A stretch of 64,000 nt of DNA from Kitasatospora acidiphila (GTDB lineage: Bacteria; Actinomycetota; Actinomycetes; Streptomycetales; Streptomycetaceae): the NCBI RefSeq assembly GCF_006636205.1, contig NZ_VIGB01000003.1, positions 682,001 to 746,000 of the forward strand, read 5' to 3'. The notes under the pieces were generated by a model, which was given only the letters and a program-made list of their open reading frames with translations, was not told the DNA's origin and did no database searches. A program made the translations under genes and the position numbers. How positions within the stretch are numbered: position 1 is the stretch's first letter; each line of letters opens with the position of its first letter. Below are positions 43,129-51,180 of the stretch, one piece after another.

Positions 43129-45318
43129 ATGTCCGTCCTTGCCCGCTGGTGCCATCGGCACCGGCTCGTGACCGTGCTGCTCTGGCTGGGGCTGTTGGTG
43201 GGCCTCGGTGTGGTGTCCGGCAAGGTGGGCACCGCGTACAGCAACAGCCTGTCGCTGCCGTCCACCGAGTCCAGCAAGGCGATGGACCTGCTGAAGGCGA
43301 ACATGCCGGCGGCCGCGGGTGACCAGGACACCGTGGTCTGGCACGTCAACGACGGGTCGGTGACCGATCCGGCGGTCAAGGACCGGATGGCGCAGACGCT
43401 GGACGCGATCGCGCACAGCCCCGGGGTCGCCTCGGTGTCCAGCCCGTACACGCCGCACGGCGCCGCGCAGGTGAGCCCGGACGGCCGCACCGCCTACGCC
43501 CAGGTGGTCTTCGACCAGGACGCCATGCACGTGGCCAAGGGCGACGCCGAGCAGGTGGTCAAGCTCGCCGAGCAGGCCCGCAGCTCGTCGCTGGACGTGC
43601 AGTTGGGCGGCGGGGCGATCGCCAAGACCGAGCAGAACATGGGCGGCACCAGTGAACTGGTCGGCGTCCTGGCCGCGTTGGCCATCCTGCTACTGATCTT
43701 CCGGTCCGCCTGGGCCGCCGTGCTGCCGGTGCTCACCGGGGCGGCCGGGGTCGGCGCCGGCGTGCTGAGCATCGGTCTGCTCAGCCACGGCCTGTCGCTG
43801 GCCGACACCGCGCCGACGCTGGCCTCGCTGGTCGGCCTCGGCGTCGGCATCGACTACGCGCTCTTCGTGGTCAACCGGCACCGCAAGGGTCTGATGTCGG
43901 GCCTGAGCGTGGAGGAGTCGGTGGTCCGGGCGCTGAACACCTCCGGCCGCGCCGTGGTGTTCGCCGGTGCCACCGTGGTGGTGGCGCTGCTCGGCATGCT
44001 GGTGCTGGGCATCGGCTTCCTGAACGGCATGGCGATCGGGGCCGCGGTCACCGTGGCGCTGACCGTGCTGGCCGCCACCACGCTGCTGCCCGCGCTGCTC
44101 GGCCTGCTGAAGCTGCGGGTGCTGAGCCGCCGTCAGCGCCGCCGGCTGGCGGACGGGGTGCATGACCAGGCCGGCGCCGGGGCGTTCGGCCGCTGGGCCG
44201 CGAAGGTGGAGGCGCGGCCGCTGGGCAAGGCCCTGGTCGCCCTGGCGCTGCTGGTCGCGGTGGCGCTGCCGGTCCTCTCCCTGCGGCTGGGCAGCTCGGA
44301 CGCGGGCAACAACCCGAAGACCAGCACCACCCGGCAGGCCTACGACCTGATGGCGCAGGGCTTCGGGCCGGGCTCCAACGGGCCGCTGCTGCTGGTCGCG
44401 CAGACCGGCGGGCCGCAGGACCAGCAGGCGGTGGAGCACCTGGTCACCGAGCTGAAGTCGACGCCGGGCGTGGCCCGGGTGGCGGCGCTGCCGACCAAGC
44501 CGGGCCAGCAGGTCACCCCGATCAGCGTGGTGCCGACCAGCTCGCCGCAGTCCGCGCAGACCTCGGACCTGATCACCCACCTGCGCCACGACGTGATCCC
44601 GGCCGCCGAGCAGGGCACCGACCTGAAGGTGCTGGTCGGTGGTTCGACCGCGACGTCCGCGGACTTCGCGGACGTGCTCACCGGGAAGCTGCCGCTGTTC
44701 GTGGCGATCATCGTGGGTCTGGGCTGCCTGCTGATGATGATCGCCTTCCGCAGCCTGCTGGTGCCGCTGCTCGGTGCCGTGATGAACCTGCTGACCATGG
44801 GCGCGGCGTTCGGCGCGATCATCGCGGTCTTCCAGTGGGGCTGGGGATCGGAGGCGCTGGGTGCCGGCGCGGCCGGGCCGGTGGAGGCGTTCGCCCCCAC
44901 GATGATCATCGCGATCCTGTTCGGCCTCTCGATGGACTACCAGGTCTTCCTGATCAGCCGGATGCACGAGGAGTGGCACCGCACCGGGGACAACCACCGG
45001 TCGGTGCGGGTGGGGCACGGCGAGACCGGGCTGGTGATCACGGCCGCCGCGGTGATCATGGGATCGGTGTTCGCCAGCTTCATCTTCGGCGGGCAGCGGA
45101 TGATCGCGGAGTTCGGCCTGGGCCTCGCGGTGGCGGTGCTGCTGGACGTACTGCTGGTGCGCCTGGTGCTGGTGCCGGCGCTGATGCACCGGTTCGGGCG
45201 AGCCAACTGGTGGCTGCCGCGCTGGCTGGACCGGGTGCTGCCGCATGTGTCGGTGGAGGGCGAGCCGGACCCGGAGCCGGTGCGCACGCCCGAGCTGACC
45301 GTGGTCGGACGGCCCTGA
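43129..45318 (+). CDS. MMPL-family (RND-type) exporter
   Basis: A 729-residue membrane transporter with two repeated halves, each of one N-terminal helix, a large external loop and five helices. Signatures: [22 protein letters not shown] in the first half and LFGLSMDYQVFLISRMHEEW in the second, carrying the Asp-Tyr pairs that serve proton coupling. It is likely to export lipids or small hydrophobic compounds. AGGAGG precedes the ATG. Followed 28 bases later by a histidine kinase and response regulator, which may control it. Confidence 0.9.
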   Translation: MSVLARWCHRHRLVTVLLWLGLLVGLGVVSGKVGTAYSNSLSLPSTESSKAMDLLKANMPAAAGDQDTVVWHVNDGSVTDPAVKDRMAQTLDAIAHSPGVASVSSPYTPHGAAQVSPDGRTAYAQVVFDQDAMHVAKGDAEQVVKLAEQARSSSLDVQLGGGAIAKTEQNMGGTSELVGVLAALAILLLIFRSAWAAVLPVLTGAAGVGAGVLSIGLLSHGLSLADTAPTLASLVGLGVGIDYALFVVNRHRKGLMSGLSVEESVVRALNTSGRAVVFAGATVVVALLGMLVLGIGFLNGMAIGAAVTVALTVLAATTLLPALLGLLKLRVLSRRQRRRLADGVHDQAGAGAFGRWAAKVEARPLGKALVALALLVAVALPVLSLRLGSSDAGNNPKTSTTRQAYDLMAQGFGPGSNGPLLLVAQTGGPQDQQAVEHLVTELKSTPGVARVAALPTKPGQQVTPISVVPTSSPQSAQTSDLITHLRHDVIPAAEQGTDLKVLVGGSTATSADFADVLTGKLPLFVAIIVGLGCLLMMIAFRSLLVPLLGAVMNLLTMGAAFGAIIAVFQWGWGSEALGAGAAGPVEAFAPTMIIAILFGLSMDYQVFLISRMHEEWHRTGDNHRSVRVGHGETGLVITAAAVIMGSVFASFIFGGQRMIAEFGLGLAVAVLLDVLLVRLVLVPALMHRFGRANWWLPRWLDRVLPHVSVEGEPDPEPVRTPELTVVGRP

Positions 45319-45346
45319 CCAGCACACCTAAGGTGGAGGGGTGGCG

Positions 45347-46510
45347 ATGATCGAGCGGTTCCGGGGCTGGCTGCGGGTGCGGCCGGCGGCGAACGACGTC
45401 ATCGCCACCCTCATCTGCCTGGCGATCGGCGTGCCGATCGCGCTGACCTCCGCCTATCAGCAGCACAAGTCGGTGTCGGTGACGATGCTGCTGCTGGCGG
45501 TCTCCTGCGTGCCGCTGCTGGTCCGCAGCCGCTGGCCGATCCCCGTGGCCGCGGCCACCGTGCTGATCTGCGAGCTCGGCTTCGCACTGTCCTCGGCGGT
45601 CGCCACCGCACCAGTCTCCGTGATCTTCGCACTCTACTGGGTTGCGGTGACCACCGACCGGGTGACCGCCTGGCGCACCGGCGGCGGCGCTGCGACGATC
45701 CTGCTGGTCTCCGGGCTGGCCTTCCGCCCCGGCGTGGACCGGTTGGCGGAGAACCTCGGGGTGCTCGGTTGGACCGGGGCCGCGGTGGCACTGGGCGACG
45801 CCCTGCGCAGCCGCCGCGAGCTGCTGGCCTCCTACCGGGAGCGGGCCGAGCGCGCCGAGCGCACCAAGGAGGCGGAGGCGCAGCGCCGGGTCACCGAGGA
45901 GCGGATCCGGATCGCCCGCGAGCTGCACGACGTGGTGGCCCATCACATCACCCTGGTCAACGCGCAGGCCGGGGTGGCGCACCATCTGATGCGCCGTGAC
46001 CCGGAGCACGCCTACCAGGCGCTGGAGCGGATCCGCGACACCAGCCGGGCCGCGCTGGACGAGCTGCGCGCCACGGTGGGCCTGCTGCGCGGGCGGGACG
46101 ACGGCGAGGAGCCGCGCGAGCCGACGCCCGGCCTGGCCGACCTGCCGGTGCTGCTGGATTCGTTCCGGCACGCCGGGTTGACCGTCGGCCTGGAGCGCAC
46201 CGGCCCCGAGAGCGAGCTGCCGCAGCTGACCGAGCTGACCGCTTATCGGATCATCCAGGAGGCGCTGACCAACACTCACAAGCACGCCGAGGCCGGCGCC
46301 GCCGTGGTGCGGTTGGAGACCGGCGCCTCGGTGCTGAGCGTCACCGTCACCGACGACGGCAACGGCAGCGGTGGCGGGCCCGGAACCGGCCACGGCATGA
46401 TCGGGATGCATGAGCGCGCCCGCTCCGCCGGCGGCACCCTGCACGCCGGTCCCCGCCCGGGCGGCGGCTTCCGGGTGCATGCCGAACTCCCCCTGCGACC
46501 CAAGGGCTGA
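45347..46510 (+). CDS. NarL-type sensor histidine kinase
   Basis: A 387-residue membrane kinase. Four to five hydrophobic segments in the first 150 residues, with almost no external loop, suggest sensing in or near the membrane. The HisKA_3 dimerisation helix follows with phospho-acceptor His194 in IARELHDVVAHH, then a HATPase_c domain with YRIIQEALTNTHKHA (N box) and GHGMIGMHERA (G box). GGAGG lies seven bases before the ATG; the GTG two codons earlier is too close to it. It pairs with the response regulator three bases downstream. Confidence 0.9.
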   Translation: MIERFRGWLRVRPAANDVIATLICLAIGVPIALTSAYQQHKSVSVTMLLLAVSCVPLLVRSRWPIPVAAATVLICELGFALSSAVATAPVSVIFALYWVAVTTDRVTAWRTGGGAATILLVSGLAFRPGVDRLAENLGVLGWTGAAVALGDALRSRRELLASYRERAERAERTKEAEAQRRVTEERIRIARELHDVVAHHITLVNAQAGVAHHLMRRDPEHAYQALERIRDTSRAALDELRATVGLLRGRDDGEEPREPTPGLADLPVLLDSFRHAGLTVGLERTGPESELPQLTELTAYRIIQEALTNTHKHAEAGAAVVRLETGASVLSVTVTDDGNGSGGGPGTGHGMIGMHERARSAGGTLHAGPRPGGGFRVHAELPLRPKG

Positions 46511-46513
46511 TCC

Positions 46514-47182
46514 ATGACCATCCGCGTGCTGCTCGCCGACGACCAGGCCCTGCTGCGCGGCACCTTCCGGCTGCTGATCGACTCCACCGACGACCTGGAG
46601 GTGGTCGGCGAGGCCGGCACCGGCCGCCAGGCGGTGGCCATGACCCGGGCGCTGCGGCCCGACCTGGTGCTGATGGACATCCGGATGCCCGAGCTGGACG
46701 GGGTGGCCGCCACCCGGGAGATCACCGACGACCCGGTGCTGGCCGCGGTGAAGGTGCTGGTGCTGACCACCTTCGAGAACGACGAGTACGTGGCGGAGGC
46801 ACTGCGGGCCGGCGCCGGCGGGTTCCTCGGCAAGGGCATCGACCCGGAGGAGCTGCTGACCGCGATCCGGGTGGTGGCGGCCGGTGACGCACTGCTCTCG
46901 CCGGCCGCCACCCGGGCGCTGATCGGGCGCTTCCTGGCCCAGCCGGCCGTGCCGGGCGGGGTGCCGGAGCGGCTCTCCTCGCTCACCGCCCGGGAGCTCG
47001 AGGTGGTCACCCTGGTCGCGGCGGGCCTGTCCAATGACGACATCGCCGGGCGGCTGTTCATCACTCCGCTCACCGCGAAGACCCATGTGAACCGGGCGAT
47101 GGCCAAGCTGGACGCCCGGGACCGGGCCCAACTGGTGGTGATCGCCTACCAGTCGGGCCTGGTCCGGGCCGGCGGGAGCTGA
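46514..47182 (+). CDS. LuxR/NarL-type response regulator
   Basis: A 222-residue regulator. The receiver domain has acidic residues DD at 9-10, phospho-acceptor Asp55 (LVLMDIRMPELDG), Thr and Lys (VLTTFEND; FLGKGIDPEEL). The LuxR helix-turn-helix is LTARELEVVTLVAAGLSNDD followed by IAGRLFITPLTAKTHVNRAM. It is the cognate partner of the upstream kinase; the MMPL exporter gene is a likely target. Confidence 0.92.
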   Translation: MTIRVLLADDQALLRGTFRLLIDSTDDLEVVGEAGTGRQAVAMTRALRPDLVLMDIRMPELDGVAATREITDDPVLAAVKVLVLTTFENDEYVAEALRAGAGGFLGKGIDPEELLTAIRVVAAGDALLSPAATRALIGRFLAQPAVPGGVPERLSSLTARELEVVTLVAAGLSNDDIAGRLFITPLTAKTHVNRAMAKLDARDRAQLVVIAYQSGLVRAGGS

Positions 47183-47230
47183 GGGGCGCTCGGAGCCCGT
47201 GGTGCCGGGGCTCGTCGAGTCAGCGCTCGT

Positions 47231-47299
47231 CGAGTCCAGTCAGATCCCGTCGGGTCAGGGCTCGCCGAGTCCAGTCAGATCCCGTCGGGTCAGGGCTCG
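47231..47299. repeat. 35-bp tandem duplication after response regulator
   Basis: A 34-bp sequence at 47231-47264 is repeated without mismatch at 47266-47299. Shorter CGTCGNGTCAG-like motifs extend on both sides from 47211 to 47330. It occupies the gap between the convergent response regulator and SGNH hydrolase genes. Confidence 0.9.
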
Positions 47300-47319
47300 T
47301 CGCGTCAGTTCCCGTCGCG

Positions 47320-47925
47320 TCAGAGCTCGTCGAGCTCGCCCAGGCCCATCGCCTTCAGGCTGAGGTCGGCCATCCGGCGGTGACCGAGCGGGTTGGGGTG
47401 GGCCGGGTCGTCCAGCCAGCCGATCGGGTCGTCCGCGCCGAACTCGGCTCGCCAGTACGCCTCGTGGTCCACCAGCACGGCGCCGGTGTCGGCGGCGATC
47501 TCACGCACCGCCTGGCAGTAGGCGGGCTGCTCGGCACGCGCCGCCTGGCCGGCGATGCTGACCAGCACCGGGGTGTGCAGCACCAGCTGGGTGCCGGGGG
47601 TGCGGGCGATGATCTCCCGCATCGCGGTGCTGAACTCGTCCAGCCCGGCCAGGCCGGCCCGGGCGTCGTTGGTGCCCAGCGAGATGCTGAGCACGTCCGG
47701 GGCGAACCGGCCGATCAGGTGGTCGTAGTGGGCCAGCACGTCGGGGGCCCGCCAGCCGGAGACGCCGGTGTTGACCACGATGTCGGTGAGCCGGTCCAGC
47801 TGCCAGCGGATCCGCTCGTGGACGTGCTCGACCCAGCCGCGGGCGCCATGGGTGTGCAGCACCGCCTGGGTGATGCTGTCCCCCGCGAACACCCAGGTCA
47901 TCGGCCGGTCGGACAGTTCGATCAT
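47320..47925 (-). CDS. SGNH/GDSL-family hydrolase
   Basis: A 201-residue esterase or acetylhydrolase. Block I is VFAGDSITQA with nucleophile Ser17, block III SLGTNDAR, and block V DDPAHPNPLGH with the catalytic Asp and His. No signal peptide is visible, so it probably acts in the cytoplasm. The substrate is unknown; similar enzymes deacetylate sugars or lipids. ATG start; convergent with the response regulator. Confidence 0.85.
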   Translation of the reverse strand: MIELSDRPMTWVFAGDSITQAVLHTHGARGWVEHVHERIRWQLDRLTDIVVNTGVSGWRAPDVLAHYDHLIGRFAPDVLSISLGTNDARAGLAGLDEFSTAMREIIARTPGTQLVLHTPVLVSIAGQAARAEQPAYCQAVREIAADTGAVLVDHEAYWRAEFGADDPIGWLDDPAHPNPLGHRRMADLSLKAMGLGELDEL

Positions 47926-48017
47926 GGTGGTTTCCCCCCGCTCGGTTCGAAGTCGGCGGTGATCTTAACCGGCGGGGGAAGCAGCCTGACCGGCGGGGGA
48001 GCCACCATGACACCCGG

Positions 48018-48107
48018 TCAGGACTCCAGGCTCAGCCAGGTCGTCTTGTACTGGGTGTAGTTCTCGAAGGCCTCCGGGCCGTTCTCGCGGCCGTAGCCGC
48101 TGGCCGT
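48018..48107 (-). pseudogene. 3' remnant of an aldehyde dehydrogenase gene
   Basis: Only the last 26-30 codons remain: SGYGRENGPEAFENYTQYK followed by TTWLSLES and a stop. This is the characteristic C-terminus of NAD-dependent aldehyde dehydrogenases. Nothing of the catalytic part remains; upstream the sequence becomes the TnpB-type element. The exact junction is uncertain by about 10 bases. Its strand matches the UbiX/UbiD genes, so it was probably the distal gene of that operon. Confidence 0.75.
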
Positions 48108-48113
48108 CGACGT

Positions 48114-48133
48114 CTCAGCCGCAGAGGGCTGAG
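48114..48133 (-). ncRNA. right-end hairpin of TnpB element, possible omega-RNA scaffold
   Basis: CTCAGCC and GGCTGAG form a perfect 7-bp stem with a 6-base loop, and the TnpB stop codon falls inside it. In IS200/IS605 elements the tnpB-overlapping guide RNA ends in such a right-end structure, with the guide provided by the flanking DNA. Here that would be aldehyde dehydrogenase sequence. With a broken tnpB it is probably a relic. Confidence 0.35.
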
Positions 48134-48785
48134 CTTGCAGGTGGCGCCCAACTGGCTGGCGGGTGAGCTCCCACGTCCGGCCTCCGCCCTCGCGAGACGG
48201 AGACAGGGGCGGATGACTGCCGCCCCGCGTCCCACAGCATCGCCGCGCGGTGGGCGATATTGCGGGAAGCGTTCCGGTCGGCGTGCGCAACGACGCCACA
48301 CGACCGGCATGCGAAGGTGGCCTGGTCAGGCCGGTTCTTCCTGTCAATGTAATGACACTCGGAGCATTCCTGGCTGGTGTACCTGGTCGACGAACACCAT
48401 CGGGCCACCGGCGCCCTTGGCCTTGTAAGCAACGAACGAGCCGAGTTGAGCGAATGCCCAGGAGTGCAGGGTGACCCGTTGGGGCTTGCGGAGCCGTGCC
48501 CTGCGCCGAATGCCGGACAGGTCTTCCAGTCCGATCCCAGCACGGGTGCGTTCAGCCTCGGTCACGATGCGCTTGGAGATAACGTGGTTGGTGTCTTTGG
48601 CGCGGCGGGACTCCTTGCGCGCCAGGCGCTTGAGGACACGCTTGGCAGACTTGGTGCCCTTCTTCTGGAGCTTGGCGCGCAGGTCGCGCATGCGCTTGCG
48701 ATGCCGATTCAAACCGCGCCCCGCCGCCCGGTAGCCCGTGGAGCACGTGGCGATGTTCTCGATGCCGAGGTCCACCCCGGAAGTA
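48115..48785 (-). pseudogene. TnpB (IS200/IS605 family) remnant, truncated and frameshifted
   Basis: The remaining sequence starts at the RuvC-I motif (GVDLGIENIA) and lacks the whole N-terminal half. RuvC-II Glu is seen in AGIGLEDLSGIRRRAR. Near 48395 (after PMVFVD) the frame shifts, and in the second frame comes the zinc finger (RYTSQECSECHYIDRKNRP; FACRSCGVVAHAD) and RuvC-III Asp in ADRNASRNIAHRA. An intact TnpB is about 380-400 residues; about 220 are represented. No tnpA is present. Not active by itself. Confidence 0.85.
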
Positions 48786-48938
48786 GTCTCCCGCCGCGAA
48801 CGCCTCGAACGAGGTGTGCACGAATGACTCGGGGGCACCCGTCACCGTGGCATGGATCCGGGTCACCGCCCCCGCGATCTCGCGCTTCTGATCAGCCGTC
48901 AGACCATCAGCCGGAAACGCCACTGAGTACATGGGCAT
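48783..48938 (-). pseudogene. 5' fragment of a tautomerase-family gene
   Basis: 52 residues of a 4-oxalocrotonate-tautomerase-like or cis-3-chloroacrylate-dehalogenase-like protein, beginning MPMYSVAFPADGLTADQKRE with the catalytic N-terminal proline (Pro2). It breaks off after FAAGDYFR, where the TnpB-type sequence begins; an intact homologue is about 130-150 residues. It begins 29 bases after the UbiD stop and so was the third gene of that operon. Confidence 0.75.
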
Positions 48939-48967
48939 GGCTCTGCGTATTCCTTTCCGACAGACCG

Positions 48968-50455
48968 TCAGCGGTAGCCGTAGGACTGCCAGTTGTCCAG
49001 CACGTACTGCTGGAGATCAGCCGGCCAGTTGTGGGCGAAGTCCGAGGCCACCGGGCGCTCGCCGACCGGGAAGCGGTCCGCCAGCAGGCAGTTGTAGACC
49101 ACCTTGGTAGCGTGGTAGCTGAGCCGCTCGTGCTCGTCCAGGTAGATCGGGATGATGTTCTGCGACTGGTTGGGGAAGTGCGCCTCGCCGTGCTCCGGGT
49201 GCGAGCGGCTGGCGAACGCCCAGATCAGCTGGTTCGGGTCGGCGATGTCGAAGTCGTGCTCGACCAGCAGCAGCTTGGGCACGCCGAAGGCCAACTTGCC
49301 GGCGCCGAACACCACTTCGCCGACCCGCTGGGCCATCTCCTGCGAGCTCAGACCGGAGCGCTCGTGCCAGTCCGGAGTGACCGCCACCACCCACCAGTGG
49401 CAGGCCGACTCCAGCACACCCCAGCAGGCCGAGACCGGCAGTTCGGCCTGGCGCAGCACGTGCATCATCTCGGCGGCGTGCGGCAGGCCCCAGCCGGTGT
49501 GGTCCTCCTCGACCGGCGCGCCCGCCACGGCCACCGGCAGGATCGGGTCATTGCGGTGGGTCACGGCGGTGACGTGCAGCACCGGCTTGGGCGAGTGGCT
49601 GCCCCGGTCCAGGTAACCGGGGTACTCCCCCATCGGGCCCTCCTCCACGGTGTCGGTGAGCGAGACATAGCCCTCGATCACGATCTCCGCGGTGGCCGGC
49701 ACCAGCAGGTCGACGGTCTCCGCCTGCACCATCTCCAGCGGCTCGCCGAAGTAGGCGCCCATGAAGTGCGACTCGTCCTCGCCCTCCGGGATCGGCATCC
49801 CGCCGACGAACGGCAGGCCCGGCTCGACGCCCAGCGCCACCGCGATCGGCATCGGCTCGCCCTGCCGCTCCCAGAGCGCCCGGATGATGCCCAGGTGCTG
49901 CGGCGGCGGGATCAGGCACGCCAGCCGGTTGCGGTCGACCAGCATCATCCGGTTGATCGACCAGTTGGTCCAGGAACCGTCCGGAGTGCGGACGATGTTC
50001 ATGCCGAAGGACTGGATGTAGCGGCCGCCGTCGCCGTCGTGGATCAGCGGGGTGGGGAACTTCAGCAGGTCGACCTCGTCGCCCTTCATGATGTTCTCCT
50101 TGCAGGGGCCGGTCGCCAGCACCTTCGGCGGGATCGGCTCGCGCTGCCGGGCGTCGGCCAGCGCCGTGACGATGTCGGCGCCCTTGGCGTCGGCCGGCAG
50201 GCCCAGGGCCAGTGCGATCCGGCTGTAGGCCAGCCCCGGCTGAGCGGACAGGCCGGCGGGTGCGGAGAGCACCCGGAAGCCCTTGTCGATCCCCTTGATG
50301 GTGTTGAACAGCGGTGCCGGAGCCCGCAGTTCATAGGAGCGACGGGCGACGGCGCCGATCTCCAGGTTCCAGTCGACCTCCTTGTCGATCTCCTGGACTT
50401 CGCCGATCTTGGCCAGCTCCTCGATGAACTCGCGCAGGCTCTTCAGGTGTTTCAA
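48968..50455 (-). CDS. UbiD-family non-oxidative decarboxylase
   Basis: A 495-residue prenylated-FMN-dependent decarboxylase of the UbiD/VdcC/BsdC group that removes CO2 from aromatic or unsaturated acids such as vanillate or 4-hydroxybenzoate. Recognisable parts: FPTPLIHDGDGGRYIQSFGM, WTNWSINRMMLVDRN, and the region around EEGPMGEYPGYL with the catalytic Glu. Length is normal. It lies downstream of a ubiX homologue, which provides the cofactor, and upstream of destroyed tautomerase and aldehyde dehydrogenase genes. The vdcD-type third subunit is not found. Confidence 0.9.
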   Translation of the reverse strand: MKHLKSLREFIEELAKIGEVQEIDKEVDWNLEIGAVARRSYELRAPAPLFNTIKGIDKGFRVLSAPAGLSAQPGLAYSRIALALGLPADAKGADIVTALADARQREPIPPKVLATGPCKENIMKGDEVDLLKFPTPLIHDGDGGRYIQSFGMNIVRTPDGSWTNWSINRMMLVDRNRLACLIPPPQHLGIIRALWERQGEPMPIAVALGVEPGLPFVGGMPIPEGEDESHFMGAYFGEPLEMVQAETVDLLVPATAEIVIEGYVSLTDTVEEGPMGEYPGYLDRGSHSPKPVLHVTAVTHRNDPILPVAVAGAPVEEDHTGWGLPHAAEMMHVLRQAELPVSACWGVLESACHWWVVAVTPDWHERSGLSSQEMAQRVGEVVFGAGKLAFGVPKLLLVEHDFDIADPNQLIWAFASRSHPEHGEAHFPNQSQNIIPIYLDEHERLSYHATKVVYNCLLADRFPVGERPVASDFAHNWPADLQQYVLDNWQSYGYR

Positions 50456-50490
50456 CGGTTCGGCCTCTCACCACAAGTCGTGCACAACAG

Positions 50491-50544
50491 GTCGTACTTG
50501 AACGTCGTGCTTGAAGGGTCGTGCTTGAAGGGTCGTGCTTGAAG
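50491..50544. repeat. 14-bp tandem repeat, four copies, between ubiX and ubiD
   Basis: Units GTCGTACTTGAAC, then three copies of GTCGTGCTTGAAGG (the last one base short) at 50491-50544. It fills most of the 94-base gap and is less GC-rich than the flanks. It may affect mRNA folding or termination between the two cistrons. Confidence 0.9.
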
Positions 50545-50549
50545 GTCGG

Positions 50550-51116
50550 TTACTCGCCCCAGCGCGGCAGGTCCGGGACGTCCACACCGAGCAGGTCGAG
50601 TGCGCGGCCCGCGGTGTGCTCGACGATCTCGTCGACCGTGCGCGGGCGCAGGTAGAAGGCGGGCACCGGCGGCATCACGATGCCGCCGCACTCGGTGACG
50701 GCGGTCATCGCCCGCAGATGGCCCAGGGTCAGCGGGGTCTCCCGGACCAGCAGCACCAGGCGGCGGCGCTCCTTGAGGGTGACGTCCGCGGCCCGGGTCA
50801 GCAGGTTGTCCCCGTTGGAGTGGGCGATCGCCGACAGGGTCCGGATCGAGCAGGGCGCCACGATCATCCCGGCGGTGCGGAACGAGCCGGAGGCGATCGC
50901 GGCGCCGATGTCGGCCGGCCGGTACACCACGTCGGCCATCGCCGCCAGGTCACGGGCCGTCAGGTCGGTCTCGTGGGCGCGGGTCTGCTGCCCGGCCGGG
51001 GTGACCACCAGATGGGTCTCCAGCCCGGCTTTGCGGGCCAGTTCCAGCACTCTCGTCCCGTACACCAACCCGGTCGCGCCGCTGATCCCCACCACAAGAC
51101 GACGGGTTCCGTCCAT
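50550..51116 (-). CDS. ubiX: UbiX-type flavin prenyltransferase
   Basis: A 188-residue enzyme that attaches a dimethylallyl group to FMN to make the cofactor of UbiD. Signatures: VVGISGATGLVYGTRVLE at the N-terminus, APCSIRTLSAIAHSNGDNLL (in part) for the flavin and phosphate site, and RETPLTLGHLRAM. GGTGGAG precedes the ATG. It forms an operon with ubiD, separated only by the tandem-repeat region; this resembles vdcB-vdcC arrangements in Streptomyces. Confidence 0.9.
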   Translation of the reverse strand: MDGTRRLVVGISGATGLVYGTRVLELARKAGLETHLVVTPAGQQTRAHETDLTARDLAAMADVVYRPADIGAAIASGSFRTAGMIVAPCSIRTLSAIAHSNGDNLLTRAADVTLKERRRLVLLVRETPLTLGHLRAMTAVTECGGIVMPPVPAFYLRPRTVDEIVEHTAGRALDLLGVDVPDLPRWGE

Positions 51117-51180
51117 CACTCCACCTTCCAGTTCCGGCAGTGACCGTACGGGCGGGCGACAACGCGGGCCTATCGCGGCA

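Noticed and set aside
47211..47330. A CRISPR array
   Set aside because: Only two copies with a one-base spacer; no unique spacers and no cas genes.
48115..48838. An active IS200/IS605 transposon
   Set aside because: tnpB lacks its N-terminal half, has a frameshift, and there is no tnpA or left end.
50452..50691. A vdcD-like small gene between ubiX and ubiD
   Set aside because: The only frame there is Arg-rich and overlaps ubiX and the repeats; it has no zinc-ribbon cysteine pattern.
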